Position numbers and translations under genes: made by a program
Source of the DNA: Streptomyces sp. NBC_01754
Lineage (GTDB): Bacteria > Actinomycetota > Actinomycetes > Streptomycetales > Streptomycetaceae
Direction: 5' to 3'
Assembly (NCBI RefSeq): GCF_035918015.1
Contig: NZ_CP109132.1
Location: 6,820,001 to 6,884,000 of the forward strand
DNA: 64,000 nucleotides
The notes under the pieces: model-generated
Seen by the model: only the letters and a program-made list of their open reading frames with translations
Databases searched by the model: none
What the model was told of the DNA's origin: nothing
Shown: positions 16,861-26,364 of the stretch, one piece after another
Layout of the letters: every line of letters begins with the position of its first letter
How positions within the stretch are numbered: the stretch's first letter is position 1

Positions 16861-18600
16861 GTGTCGTACGACGAGCAGAGGACGGGCGGTCGGGGGGACC
16901 ACCTCCCGGTCACAGCCGATCTCCCCGCGGAACCGGGTCACGGCCGCCGCCCCACGACCGACCGGGTGGTCTTCGGCGTCACGGCGGTGCTGACCGTCGC
17001 CTTCGTGATCTGGGGCTCCACAGCCACCAAGTCGCTGGAGGACGTGTCCAACACCCTGCTCAACGGCCTCATCCACAACGGTGGCTGGGCGTTCATGCTG
17101 GCCGCCTCCGGTTTCGTGGTCTTCGCCCTCTGGCTCGCGATCAGCCGGTACGGGAAGATCCTGCTCGGCCAGGACGGCGAGGAGCCCGAATTCCGTACGG
17201 TCTCCTGGGTCGCGATGATGTTCAGCGCGGGTATGGGGATCGGCCTGATGTTCTACGGGGTGAGCGAGCCGCTGGCCCACTTCCGCAACCCACCGCCCGG
17301 CACCCATCCCGCCGACTCCGCCGAGGCGATGCAGACATCGATGGCGACCACCCTCTTCCACTGGACGCTGCACCCGTGGGCGATCTACGCCGTCGCCGGG
17401 CTCGCCATCGCGTACAGCACCTACCGGCGGCGCAGGCGGCAGACCATCAGCGCGGTGTTCGAACCGCTCATCGGCGCCCGGCGTGCCCACGGCGGCGTCG
17501 GCCGGGTCATCGACATCCTGGCCATCTTCGCGACCCTCTTCGGTTCGGCGGCCTCGCTGGGGCTCGGCGCACTCCAGATCGGCAGTGGTTTCCAGGAGCT
17601 CGACTGGATGGAGGAGACCGGCACGGGCCTGCTGGTCGCGATCATCGCCGTCCTGACGGCCGGGTTCGTCGTCTCGGCCGTGTCCGGTGTCGAGCGGGGC
17701 GTCCAGTGGCTGTCCAACATCAACATGGTGCTCGCCCTGCTCCTGGCGGTCTTCGTCTTCGTCGTCGGTCCCACCGTCATCGTGCTCGACCTGTTCCCCA
17801 CCTCGATCGCCGGGTACTTCGGCAACCTTCCCCAGCTCGCCGGGCGCACCGAGGCCACCGGGGAGGGGCAGGTGGCCGACTGGCTCGCCGGCTGGACGGT
17901 CTTCTACTGGGCGTGGTGGATCTCCTGGACGCCCTTCGTCGGCATGTTCATCGCCAGGATCAGCCGCGGCCGGACGATCCGCCAGTTCGTCGGCGGGGTC
18001 ATCCTGGTGCCCAGCACGGTCAGCCTCATCTGGTTCGCCGTGTTCGGCGGTTCCGCGATCAGGCTGGACCAGGCCGGCCGGCTCAGCGGGGTCGGCGACA
18101 CCCAGGAGGCGCAGCTCTTCGGAGTGCTCCAGCAGTTCCCGGTCGCCACGGTGACGAGCGTCCTCGTCATGGTCCTGGTGGGCATCTTCTTCGTCTCCGG
18201 CGCCGACGCGGCCTCGATCGTGATGGGCACGCTCTCACAGAGGGGTGTGCTCGAACCCGCCCGCTGGGTCGTGATCTTCTGGGGCGTCGTCACCGGCGCC
18301 GTGGCGGCGGTCATGCTGCTCATCGGCAACGGACAGGAGAACGCGCTGGCGGGGTTGCAGAACCTGACGATCCTGGTGGCCGCGCCGTTCACCGTGGTGA
18401 TGGTCGGCATGTGCGTCTCCCTGATGCGGGACCTGCGGCACGACCCGCTGATCGTCCGGAGGGAGTTCGGGGTGGAGGCCGTCGAGTCCGCGGTGATCCA
18501 GGGCCACGCCAAGTACGACGGCGACTTCGAGATCCGGATCGGCCCCGGCGCCACCGAGGTCACCACCGACGAGCGGCGCAAGCCCGCCCCGCCCGCCTGA
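16861..18600 (+). CDS. BCCT family transporter (betaine/carnitine/choline type)
   Basis: A 579-residue membrane protein with about twelve hydrophobic segments. The family signature lies at WAWWISWTPFVGMFIARISR, and the earlier MMFSAGMGIGLMFYGVSEP is the glycine-rich TM3 motif that decides Na+ or H+ coupling (GMGIG type, as in Na+- or H+-coupled betaine/choline carriers). The C-terminal tail is soluble. I chose the GTG at 16861, preceded by GAAAGG with a good spacing; a GTG at 16852 overlaps that ribosome site. It is paired with the divergent LacI regulator, suggesting substrate-induced uptake rather than purely osmotic control. Confidence 0.9.
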   Translation: MSYDEQRTGGRGDHLPVTADLPAEPGHGRRPTTDRVVFGVTAVLTVAFVIWGSTATKSLEDVSNTLLNGLIHNGGWAFMLAASGFVVFALWLAISRYGKILLGQDGEEPEFRTVSWVAMMFSAGMGIGLMFYGVSEPLAHFRNPPPGTHPADSAEAMQTSMATTLFHWTLHPWAIYAVAGLAIAYSTYRRRRRQTISAVFEPLIGARRAHGGVGRVIDILAIFATLFGSAASLGLGALQIGSGFQELDWMEETGTGLLVAIIAVLTAGFVVSAVSGVERGVQWLSNINMVLALLLAVFVFVVGPTVIVLDLFPTSIAGYFGNLPQLAGRTEATGEGQVADWLAGWTVFYWAWWISWTPFVGMFIARISRGRTIRQFVGGVILVPSTVSLIWFAVFGGSAIRLDQAGRLSGVGDTQEAQLFGVLQQFPVATVTSVLVMVLVGIFFVSGADAASIVMGTLSQRGVLEPARWVVIFWGVVTGAVAAVMLLIGNGQENALAGLQNLTILVAAPFTVVMVGMCVSLMRDLRHDPLIVRREFGVEAVESAVIQGHAKYDGDFEIRIGPGATEVTTDERRKPAPPA

Positions 18601-18613
18601 GCACGGCCGCGGC

Positions 18614-19549
18614 TCAGCCCACCAGCCGGGCCGCGGCCTCCGCACACCCCCACGCCACCGTCACCCCCGCCCCGCCGTGCCCGTAGTTGTGCACCAGCAG
18701 GCCCCCGCCCGGCAGCTCCTCCGCATCGATCCGGACCCCGGTGTCCCGGGACGGCCGAAGCCCCACCCGGTGGGCGATCACCCGGGCCCCGGCAATCTCC
18801 GGCCGCACCCGCGCGCAGCGCGCCACGATCGCCTCCGCCGTCCGCGGATCGGGGTCCATTCGCCAGTCGTCCGCCTCCGCCGTACCCCCCAGCACCAGGC
18901 CGCCCGGCTGCGGGAAGAAGTACGTCGTCGCGCTCGACGCCGGGTCCGCCTCGGCGAACCACTCGTGCACGCCCGGGTTCTCCACCACCACCAGCTGGCC
19001 CCGCACCGGCCGCATCCCCGGGTCAGGGACCAGCGCGCGAGCACCGAGACCGGCGCAGTCGACCACCACCGGCGCCTCGGCGGCAGCCTCCTCGAAGGAG
19101 TGGACCGTGCGCTGCTCCAGCACGCCTCCCGCCGCCTCCAGCCGCCGCTCCAGCCACCCCAGGTGCACCGGCATGTCGATGAGCGGCAGTGTCACCCGCA
19201 GCCCCCCGGCCACCTCCGAGGCCCCCGCCAGCCGGGCCGCCCACGGCCCCAGTGACGAGAACCGCTCGCCCCCGTGCGTCCCGGCCACCATCCGTACGCC
19301 GGTCTCCCCGGGCGACTCCGCCAGCTCCTCGTACACCCGCAGCGTCTCCAGCGCCCAGTCGCCGACCAGCGCCTCGGGCTCGATCCGGTACGGCCACCAC
19401 AAGGCGCCCGCCACCGCCGACGTGGTGGCCGCCGCCGGGTCCCGCGACCACACCCGCACCCGATGGCCGCGCTCCGTCAGTACCAGCGCGGTGGCCAGTC
19501 CGCTGACCCCGCGTCCCACCACGACCACGTCCGCCGTCCCACCGCTCAT
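18614..19549 (-). CDS. FAD-dependent oxidoreductase, D-amino-acid oxidase-like
   Basis: The 311-residue protein begins with an FAD-binding motif, VVVVGRGVSGLATALVL, then RVWSRDPAAATTSAVAGALWWPY, which is typical of D-amino-acid oxidases. Later motifs are VDCAGLGARALVPD, RGQLVVVENPG and the C-terminal VHNYGHGGAGVTVAWG, which closes the flavin site. Members deaminate D-amino acids oxidatively, giving peroxide and keto acid. The ATG at 19549 has GGGAG eight bases before it. It is convergent with the BCCT gene, with only 13 bp between their stops. Confidence 0.87.
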   Translation of the reverse strand: MSGGTADVVVVGRGVSGLATALVLTERGHRVRVWSRDPAAATTSAVAGALWWPYRIEPEALVGDWALETLRVYEELAESPGETGVRMVAGTHGGERFSSLGPWAARLAGASEVAGGLRVTLPLIDMPVHLGWLERRLEAAGGVLEQRTVHSFEEAAAEAPVVVDCAGLGARALVPDPGMRPVRGQLVVVENPGVHEWFAEADPASSATTYFFPQPGGLVLGGTAEADDWRMDPDPRTAEAIVARCARVRPEIAGARVIAHRVGLRPSRDTGVRIDAEELPGGGLLVHNYGHGGAGVTVAWGCAEAAARLVG

Positions 19550-19973
19550 CCCCGCCACTCCCGTCACCGTGCGCCCCGCCGCTTCGCCCCGGACCGTCGG
19601 CGCGGTCCGGGAATTCCGCGACAAGTGGATCACGCGAGTCACGACAGCGGTGCGGGGCCGGACGGTCTCGCCGCGTCGGGCAGGCCCTTGAGTCCTTCGC
19701 GATGACCGGGCGCGCAACCAGTGAGTCGGCCGCCCTTCCTGCGCCATGCTCCGAAGGAGCCGTGAGCGTGCCCAGGGCGACGGGACCTGCGCCAACGGGA
19801 CGAAGCGCCGCTGTTTCGCTGTGCGCCGGAGGCCGGCCGGCGAGACGGGACACGCCGGGCGGGCCTGTCTGATCTTCACACACCGGACGACTCGCGTGGG
19901 TGTCTCCAGGTCCCCATGTCCCCGCACCCACCGACCAAGATCAATCGCAACTCCGGCCATTAGAGTCGGAGGC
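19550..19973. other. 424-bp intergenic region with divergent promoters
   Basis: This gap separates the oxidase gene (leftward) from the PPOX gene (rightward). A frame in phase with the PPOX gene is open from 19746, but its residues are Arg-rich and unlike the family, so I do not count it as coding. A TAGAGT box at 19961-19966 stands seven bases before the PPOX ATG. I see no other convincing element. Confidence 0.5.
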
Positions 19974-20633
19974 ATGACACCTCTTCTCGCCGGCAGTGCC
20001 TTCGACTCGCTCCGCCTCGACGCCGTGCGCGACCAGGAGGGACTGCGCCGCGCCTACGAACTCCCCGGCAACGCGGCCGTGCGCAAGCAGATGACCGAAC
20101 TCACCGAGCAGACCAGGCGGTTGATCGGCTGCTCATCGCTGGTCCTGGTCGCCAGCGCGGATGCCGAGGGCAACTGTGACGTTTCCCCGCGCGGCGGCCC
20201 CGCAGGGTTCGTCGCCGTCCTGGACACACGGACGGTCGCGATACCGGACGCGACTGGCAACAAGCGTCTGGACACCCTGCAGAACGTCGTCGCCACCGGG
20301 CGGGCCGGGCTGGTGTTCGTCATCCCGGGGCGCACCACGACGCTCAGGGTGAACGGCCGGGCCTGCGTCTCCACCCGCCCGGAGCTGCTGTCGCAGCTGA
20401 CTGCCGTGGGCAAGCCGCCGGCCAGCGCGCTGGTGCTGGGGATCGAGGAGGTCTACCCGCACTGCCCCAAGGCGCTCCTGCGCAGCGGGGCCTGGAAGCC
20501 GGAGCAGTGGCTGCCGGCGGACGCCCAGCCCACCTCGGCCGAGGTCACGCTGGCCCAGCTGCGGATGCCGGAGCTGACGATCGCTGACATCGAGCAGGCG
20601 GAGTCGGATTCGCTGAGGTACCGGTATGAGTAG
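19974..20633 (+). CDS. pyridoxamine 5'-phosphate oxidase-like flavoprotein (MSMEG_1061-type)
   Basis: A 219-residue PPOX-fold protein. The FMN-barrel pattern is seen in FVAVLDTRTVAIPDATGNKRLDTLQNV, AGLVFVIPGRTTTLRVNGRA and the C-terminal VYPHCPKALLRSGAWKPEQW, matching the FMN-dependent family named after MSMEG_1061. The physiological substrate is unknown. TAGAGT precedes the ATG by seven bases; a leaderless message is likely, because the GGAGG lies only one base before the ATG. Confidence 0.82.
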   Translation: MTPLLAGSAFDSLRLDAVRDQEGLRRAYELPGNAAVRKQMTELTEQTRRLIGCSSLVLVASADAEGNCDVSPRGGPAGFVAVLDTRTVAIPDATGNKRLDTLQNVVATGRAGLVFVIPGRTTTLRVNGRACVSTRPELLSQLTAVGKPPASALVLGIEEVYPHCPKALLRSGAWKPEQWLPADAQPTSAEVTLAQLRMPELTIADIEQAESDSLRYRYE

Positions 20634-20900
20634 CCGGCCGAGCTGCCGTCGCTGAACAACCAGCCGGCCCGGCCCCGCTCCTCGCGACTCGTCGTTCGGA
20701 GAAGGCCAACAGCCAGAAGGTGTTCCACCCCTCGTGGCTGACGGACCACCGCGCCGGGTTCGAGCGCGCCGCGTCCGACGTCTGGAGGGCGGTCCAGGGC
20801 TGCTTCTCGTCGACGGGCCTGGGGCGACAGCGCCGGGCCGCACCACGCGGCGAGGGGCCGTTGCCCGGCGACCCGCCGGTTCGCTTAGGATCGCATCCTG
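20634..20900. other. 267-bp region of uncertain nature
   Basis: No complete gene fits here. Both strands give protein-like pieces without start or stop context (plus strand around 20710-20820, including FHPSWLTDHRAGFERAASD). This could be a decayed gene or repetitive element. The end of the region holds the promoter of the next gene: TTGCCC at 20861-20866, 19 bases, then TAGGAT at 20886-20891. Confidence 0.35.
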
Positions 20901-22541
20901 ATGACTGCCACCCTCGTCGCCAAACACCTCGCCGCCGGGCACGGCGACCGCACACTCTTCACCGGACTCGACCTCGTCGTCGCGCCCGGGGACGTGATCG
21001 GGCTCGTCGGGGCCAACGGAGCCGGGAAGTCCTCGCTGCTCCGCCTCCTGGCCGGACTCGACCGCCCCGAGGACGGTGAACTGCGGCTCTCTCCGCCCGG
21101 CGCCACCGTCGGGCACCTCCCGCAGGAGCCCGAACGCCGGGAGGGCGAGTCCGTACGGGACTTCCTCGCCCGCCGTACCGGGGTCGCCGACGCCCAGCGG
21201 GCGATGGACGCCGCCACCCAGGCCCTGGTCGACCAGGCGCCGGGCTCGGACGACGTCTACGCCGAGACCCTGGAGCGCTGGCTCGCACTCGGCGGCGCGG
21301 ACCTGGACGAACGCGCCGAGGACGTCGCCGCCGAGCTCGGCCTGACCGTCGGCCTCGACCTGCCGATGACGGCCCTCTCCGGCGGCCAGGCCGCTCGCGC
21401 CGGACTGGCCTCGCTGCTGCTGTCCCGCTACGACGTCTTCCTGCTCGACGAGCCCACCAACGACCTGGACCTGGACGGCCTCGAACGCCTGGAACGCTTC
21501 GTGTCCGGACTGCGCGCCGGCACCGTCGTCGTCAGCCACGACCGCGAGTTCCTGATGCGCACGGTCACCAAGGTGCTCGAACTGGACCTCGCCCAGCAGG
21601 AGATCAATCTCTACGGCGGCGGATACGCCTCCTACCTGGAGGAGCGCGAGCGGGCCCGCGCCCACGCCCGCGAGGAGTTCGAGGAGTACGCCGACAAGCG
21701 CTCCGCGCTGGAGAGCCGCGCCCAGACGCAGCGTGGCTGGATGGAGAAGGGCGTCAGGAACGCCCGCCGCAAGGCCACCGACAGCGACAAGATCGGCCGC
21801 AAGTTCCGTAGCGAGTCCAGCGAGAAGCAGGCCGCCAAGGCCAAGCAGACCCAGCGCATGATCGAACGCCTCGACGTCGTCGAGGAACCCCGCAAGGAGT
21901 GGGACCTGAGGATGGAGATCGCCTCCGCCCCGCGGTCCGGTTCCGTGGTCGCCACCCTCCGCGACGCCGCCGTCGTCCGGGGCGACTTCTCCTTCGGCCC
22001 GGCCACCCTCCAGATCGACTGGGCGGACCGGGTCGCCGTCACCGGTGCCAACGGCTCCGGCAAGTCGACCCTGCTGGCCGCCCTGCTCGGCCGGCTGCCC
22101 CTCGACTCCGGCCACGCCTCGCTCGGTTCCGGTGTCGTGGTCGGCGAGGTCGACCAGGCACGGAAGCTGTTCCACGGGACGGAGAGCCTCCTGGCCGCCT
22201 TCTGCGCGGCGGTCCCGGACACCGAGCCGGCCGAGGTCCGCACCCTGCTCGCCAAGTTCGGGCTGCGCGCCGCACACGTGCTGCGCCCGGCCACCACCCT
22301 CTCGCCGGGCGAACGCACCCGCGCCGCCCTCGCCCTTCTCCAGGGCAGGGGCGTCAATCTGCTGGTGCTGGACGAGCCGACCAACCACCTGGACCTGCCG
22401 GCGATCGAACAGCTGGAGGCGGCGCTCGAGGCGTACACCGGCACCCTGCTGCTGGTGACGCACGACCGCCGGATGCTCGAGGCCGTACGCACCACCCGCC
22501 GCGTCCAGGTCACCGACGGCAAGGTCACCGAGACCCGCTGA
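20901..22541 (+). CDS. ABC-F family ATPase, second copy
   Basis: A 546-residue double-ATPase ABC-F protein. Walker A motifs are GANGAGKSS and GANGSGKST; signatures are LSGGQ and the divergent LSPGE; Walker B motifs are FLLDEPTNDLD and LVLDEPTNHLD. The linker carries a long charged helix pair with many Arg and Lys residues (from ERERARAHAREEFEEYADK onward), the part that reaches into the ribosome. It differs from the ABC-F gene at 556-2265 in length and motifs, so they are not recent duplicates. TAGGAT lies nine bases before the ATG, with no ribosome site. Confidence 0.88.
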   Translation: MTATLVAKHLAAGHGDRTLFTGLDLVVAPGDVIGLVGANGAGKSSLLRLLAGLDRPEDGELRLSPPGATVGHLPQEPERREGESVRDFLARRTGVADAQRAMDAATQALVDQAPGSDDVYAETLERWLALGGADLDERAEDVAAELGLTVGLDLPMTALSGGQAARAGLASLLLSRYDVFLLDEPTNDLDLDGLERLERFVSGLRAGTVVVSHDREFLMRTVTKVLELDLAQQEINLYGGGYASYLEERERARAHAREEFEEYADKRSALESRAQTQRGWMEKGVRNARRKATDSDKIGRKFRSESSEKQAAKAKQTQRMIERLDVVEEPRKEWDLRMEIASAPRSGSVVATLRDAAVVRGDFSFGPATLQIDWADRVAVTGANGSGKSTLLAALLGRLPLDSGHASLGSGVVVGEVDQARKLFHGTESLLAAFCAAVPDTEPAEVRTLLAKFGLRAAHVLRPATTLSPGERTRAALALLQGRGVNLLVLDEPTNHLDLPAIEQLEAALEAYTGTLLLVTHDRRMLEAVRTTRRVQVTDGKVTETR

Positions 22542-22743
22542 CCCGGCGGGCCCGACCGTGCCGGTCCCCGGCATCGGGCCGTCCCCGGCACCGGCCGTCC
22601 CCGGCGCGCGGGAGGGCCGGGCGGGTCAGGAGCGAGGACCGCCCGGCCCCGGTCGCCAGGACCGCCGCCGCGCGGGGCCCGGCTCCGTACGGTGGCGGGC
22701 GGCCGGGGCAAAGCGTCCCCGGCCGTCCGCCCGCCGCCGTCCT

Positions 22744-25191
22744 TCAGCGCTTGCGGCCGCCGCGGTCGGGGCCCGTCAGCCCCGCGCGTCGCAGCGCGTC
22801 CGCCATCGCGCTGTTGGCCGGTGCGGCGGCCGGACGGGAAGCACTCCCACCGCCGCCGCCCCCGCGCCGGTCACGGCCCTGGCCGGAGCCGCCCTGCCGC
22901 TGTCCCTGCCCGCCCTGTCCCTGGCCGCCCTGACCCTGCCCCGACTGCCGTTGCCGCGGCGGACGCTCTCCGCCGCGCTCGCGCCGGGGCCCCTGACCGC
23001 CACCGGGCGCGGCGGCCTCGTCGTCGAGCCGGAGCGTCAGCGAGATCCGCTTGCGGGGGATGTCGACGTCCATCACCTTGACCTTGACGATGTCGCCCGG
23101 CTTCACGACATCGCGCGGATCATTGACGAAGGTCCGAGACATCGCCGACACATGCACCAGACCGTCCTGGTGGACGCCGACGTCCACGAACGCGCCGAAC
23201 GCCGCGACGTTGGTGACGACGCCCTCCAGCACCATGTCCGGGACCAGGTCGCCGATCTTCTCGACGCCCTCCCTGAAGGTGGCCGTCCGGAAGGCCGGTC
23301 GAGGGTCGCGCCCCGGCTTCTCCAGTTCCTTGAGGATGTCGGTGACCGTGGGCAGACCGAACCTCTCGTCCACGAAGTCGTCCGGACGCAGCGACCGCAG
23401 GACACCCGTGTTGCCCATCAGCGAGGCGACGTCGCCGCCCGTCCGCTTCACCATCGTGCGCACCACCGGGTACGCCTCCGGGTGCACGCTCGAGGCGTCC
23501 AGCGGGTCGCCGCCCCGGATCCGCAGGAAGCCCGCGCACTGCTCGTAGGCCTTCGGGCCGAGGCGCGCCACGTCCTTCAGCGCCCTGCGGGAGGGGAAGG
23601 GGCCGTTGGTGTCGCGGTGCGTCACGATGTTCTCGGCAAGCGTCGCCCCGATGCCCGACACCCGCGAAAGCAGCGGAGCGGAGGCGGTGTTCACGTCGAC
23701 ACCCACACCGTTCACACAGTCCTCGACCACCGCGTCCAGCGAACGCGACAGCTTCACCTCGGACAGGTCGTGCTGGTACTGGCCGACCCCGATCGACTTC
23801 GGGTCGATCTTCACCAGCTCGGCCAGCGGGTCCTGGAGCCGCCGGGCGATCGACACGGCACCGCGCAACGACACGTCCATGTCCGGCAGTTCCTGAGAGG
23901 CGAAGGCGGAGGCGGAGTACACGGACGCGCCCGCCTCCGACACCATCACCTTGGTCAGCCCCAGCTCCGGGTGACGCTCGCACAGCTCACCGGCGAGCTT
24001 GTCGGTCTCCCGGGACGCGGTGCCGTTGCCGATGGCGATCAGCTCGACGCGGTGCTCCCTGGCCAGCCGCTCCAGCGTGGCCAGGGACTGCTCCCACTTG
24101 TTGGCCGGCACGTGCGGGTGGACGACGTCGGTGGCGACGACCTTGCCGGTGGCGTCCACCACGGCGACCTTCACGCCCGTACGGAAACCGGGGTCGAGCC
24201 CCAGCGTCGCCCGGGTTCCGGCCGGTGCCGCGAGCAGCAGGTCACGCAGGTTCGACGCGAAGACCCGGACCGCCTCCTCCTCGGCGGCCGTACGCAGCCG
24301 CAGCCGCAGGTCGATGCCCAGGTGGACGAGGACGCGGGTGCGCCAGGCCCAGCGCACCGTGTCGCCGAGCCACTTGTCCCCGGGCCGGCCGCGGTCCGCG
24401 ACGCCGAACCGGCGGGCGATCATGTTCTCGTACACCGACGGGCCCGGCCGCTCGGCGGCGTCGGGGCCCTCCGGATCCAGCACCAGGTCGAGCACGTCCT
24501 CCTTCTCGCCCCGCAGCATCGCCAGCACCCGGTGCGAGGGGAGCGCGGTGAACGGCTCGGCGAAGTCGAAGTAGTCGGCGAACTTGGCGCCCGCCTCCTC
24601 CTTGCCGTCCCGCACCCTGGCCACGACCCGGCCCTGTGTCCACATGCGTTCGCGCAGCTCACCGGTGAGGTCGGCGTCCTCCGAGAACCGCTCGGTCAGG
24701 ATCGCGCGGGCGCCCTCCAGCGCCGCCGCCGCGTCCGCCACGCCCTTGTCCCCGTCGACGAACGCGGCCGCCGCGGTGAGCGGTTCCACGGAGGGGTCGC
24801 CGAGCAGTCCGTCGGCCAGCGGTTCCAGCCCCGCCTCACGCGCGGTCTGCGCCTTGGTGCGGCGCTTCGGCTTGAAGGGCAGATAGATGTCCTCCAGCCG
24901 CGCCTTGGTGTCGGCCGCCCGGATCCGTTTCTCCAGCGCCTCGTCGAGCTTGCCCTGTTCGCGTACGGACTCGAGGACCGCCGTACGACGGTCCTCCAGC
25001 TCCCGCAGGTACCGCAGCCGTTCCTCGAGCGTGCGCAGTTGCGCGTCGTCGAGCATCTGGGTCGCTTCCTTGCGGTAGCGCGCGATGAACGGCACGGTCG
25101 AACCGCCGTCGAGCAGCTCGACCGCCGCCTTCACCTGACGCTCGCGTACGCCGAGTTCCTCGGCGATCCTGCCTTCGATGGACGTCGTCAC
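22744..25191 (-). CDS. tex: Tex family RNA-binding transcription accessory protein
   Basis: The 815-residue protein is a Tex homologue. From the N-terminus it has the helical HhH/Tex-N region (IEGRIAEELGVRERQVKAAV, then PFIARYRKEAT), a YqgF-like RNase-H fold (LGLDPGFRTGVKVAVVD), tandem helix-hairpin-helix segments (GVGVDVNTASAPLLSRVSGI) and an S1 RNA-binding domain near residue 650-720 (VLEGVVTNVAAFGAFVDVGV). The last 90 residues are Gly/Gln/Arg-rich and form an actinobacterial-type tail. Tex acts in transcription and RNA handling. I chose the GTG at 25191, where the family sequence begins; the frame is open far upstream. Confidence 0.94.
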   Translation of the reverse strand: MTTSIEGRIAEELGVRERQVKAAVELLDGGSTVPFIARYRKEATQMLDDAQLRTLEERLRYLRELEDRRTAVLESVREQGKLDEALEKRIRAADTKARLEDIYLPFKPKRRTKAQTAREAGLEPLADGLLGDPSVEPLTAAAAFVDGDKGVADAAAALEGARAILTERFSEDADLTGELRERMWTQGRVVARVRDGKEEAGAKFADYFDFAEPFTALPSHRVLAMLRGEKEDVLDLVLDPEGPDAAERPGPSVYENMIARRFGVADRGRPGDKWLGDTVRWAWRTRVLVHLGIDLRLRLRTAAEEEAVRVFASNLRDLLLAAPAGTRATLGLDPGFRTGVKVAVVDATGKVVATDVVHPHVPANKWEQSLATLERLAREHRVELIAIGNGTASRETDKLAGELCERHPELGLTKVMVSEAGASVYSASAFASQELPDMDVSLRGAVSIARRLQDPLAELVKIDPKSIGVGQYQHDLSEVKLSRSLDAVVEDCVNGVGVDVNTASAPLLSRVSGIGATLAENIVTHRDTNGPFPSRRALKDVARLGPKAYEQCAGFLRIRGGDPLDASSVHPEAYPVVRTMVKRTGGDVASLMGNTGVLRSLRPDDFVDERFGLPTVTDILKELEKPGRDPRPAFRTATFREGVEKIGDLVPDMVLEGVVTNVAAFGAFVDVGVHQDGLVHVSAMSRTFVNDPRDVVKPGDIVKVKVMDVDIPRKRISLTLRLDDEAAAPGGGQGPRRERGGERPPRQRQSGQGQGGQGQGGQGQRQGGSGQGRDRRGGGGGGSASRPAAAPANSAMADALRRAGLTGPDRGGRKR

Positions 25192-25349
25192 GGTTTTCCC
25201 GACTCGCCTTCTCGTACTGGCTGTGCTGGCTGTGCCACGGGGGTGCTCCACACCCGGGTGATCCCCTTCGCCTGCATTGTGCCGGGTGGCCGGGTGCCGT
25301 GTCGCGCGACCTTCTCGAACGTGGGCCGGCGGATCCGCTCCCGGGCCGT

Positions 25350-26213
25350 TCAGTCCTTCCCGAGCAGATCGTCCGGGAACGCCCCGGCGGCCGTCGCCGT
25401 GAGCAGGAAACCGCGCCCCAGTTCGGTCAGCCGCTCCACCCCCGCCGCCCCCAGGTGCTCGTAGGGGGCCGCGTCCATCCGGTCCGTGGCCTCCTCCAGA
25501 TCCGCCCTGAGAGCCGTGCCGGCCTGGGTCAGCCCGCCCTCCGTGTCGAGGACGCCGCGCCCGCGCAGCCGCTCCGCCGCCGCGTCCCAGTCGGTGCGCC
25601 GCCAGCCTCGGGTGGCGAGGATCCACCGGGACGCCATGCCCTTGCCGGTCGCCGTGTGGCTGACCAGGGCCTCCACCGGGTCGAGGCCCGCCGCGAGCAG
25701 CGCGGCCAGGTGGGCGTCGCCGCGGTGCTCACGCAGCAGCGTCGCCGCGTGCCAGTAGGCCAGATGCGGTTCCCCGGGTACCGGAAGGTCGGCGTGCGCG
25801 GAGTACAGAGGCTTGGCCGGCCGGGTGCAGCCCTCGGTGGCACGCAGCGCCAGCCGTGCCGCCTCGGCCATCTCGGGGGAGTTCAGGGTCTCCTCGCCGA
25901 GCACCCGGCGCAGCGTCGAGTCGGCGGCCCGCAGCCGTGCGCCGAGCGCCGCGGCGGGTGTGACCACGGACCACACGGCCGGCAGATGACGGGCCACCCG
26001 CGCGTGGTCGAAGTTGTAGAAGGCGGCCGTGACCGTGCCCGGCCCCACCGCGCCCAGCGCGGCGCCGCGGGCGGCGAAGTAGACCGCGTCGGGATCGTCG
26101 AGGCCCAGCTCGCCGAATTCCTCGCCCAGGTCGGGGGAGAAGTAGACGCAGGAGTGCAGCGGGTTGAGCGCGTTGTGGCAGCGCCGTCCGGCGCGCGGCG
26201 GGAGAATACTCAT
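25350..26213 (-). CDS. SCO6745 family protein (winged-helix/MarR-like), function unknown
   Basis: A 287-residue protein that I recognise as the SCO6745 family, predicted to contain a MarR-like winged helix in its C-terminal part (WDAAAERLRGRGVLDTEGGL). The N-terminal part (NALNPLHSCVYFSPDLGEEF, then GLDDPDAVYFAARGAALGAV) is characteristic. No reaction is known. I chose the ATG at 26213: a TAATGT box lies exactly seven bases upstream, which suggests a leaderless message. An ACTG-GT-CAGT palindrome at 26230-26239 overlaps the promoter spacer. It is divergent from the GlxA regulator. Confidence 0.78.
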   Translation of the reverse strand: MSILPPRAGRRCHNALNPLHSCVYFSPDLGEEFGELGLDDPDAVYFAARGAALGAVGPGTVTAAFYNFDHARVARHLPAVWSVVTPAAALGARLRAADSTLRRVLGEETLNSPEMAEAARLALRATEGCTRPAKPLYSAHADLPVPGEPHLAYWHAATLLREHRGDAHLAALLAAGLDPVEALVSHTATGKGMASRWILATRGWRRTDWDAAAERLRGRGVLDTEGGLTQAGTALRADLEEATDRMDAAPYEHLGAAGVERLTELGRGFLLTATAAGAFPDDLLGKD

Positions 26214-26364
26214 GACAGGCACATTACCGACTGGTCAGTACGTTCTGTACCCCCGGGCCTGCTGTGATGTGCGCCACCGTTCCGGTGGTCGGCCGTCGCC
26301 TTCCCCGCGATGGCCGGAAAGGTGGGGAACTCGTCATTGCGGCCGTCGCGCCGGCCCGGCCACG

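Noticed and set aside
19746..19973. In-frame N-terminal extension of the PPOX gene
   Set aside because: The residues are Arg-rich and unlike the family, and a promoter box stands seven bases before the internal ATG at 19974.
22890..22960. Repeat near the Tex C-terminus as a mobile or regulatory element
   Set aside because: It encodes a Gly-Gln-rich tail in frame (GQGQGGQGQGG), so it is coding low complexity.
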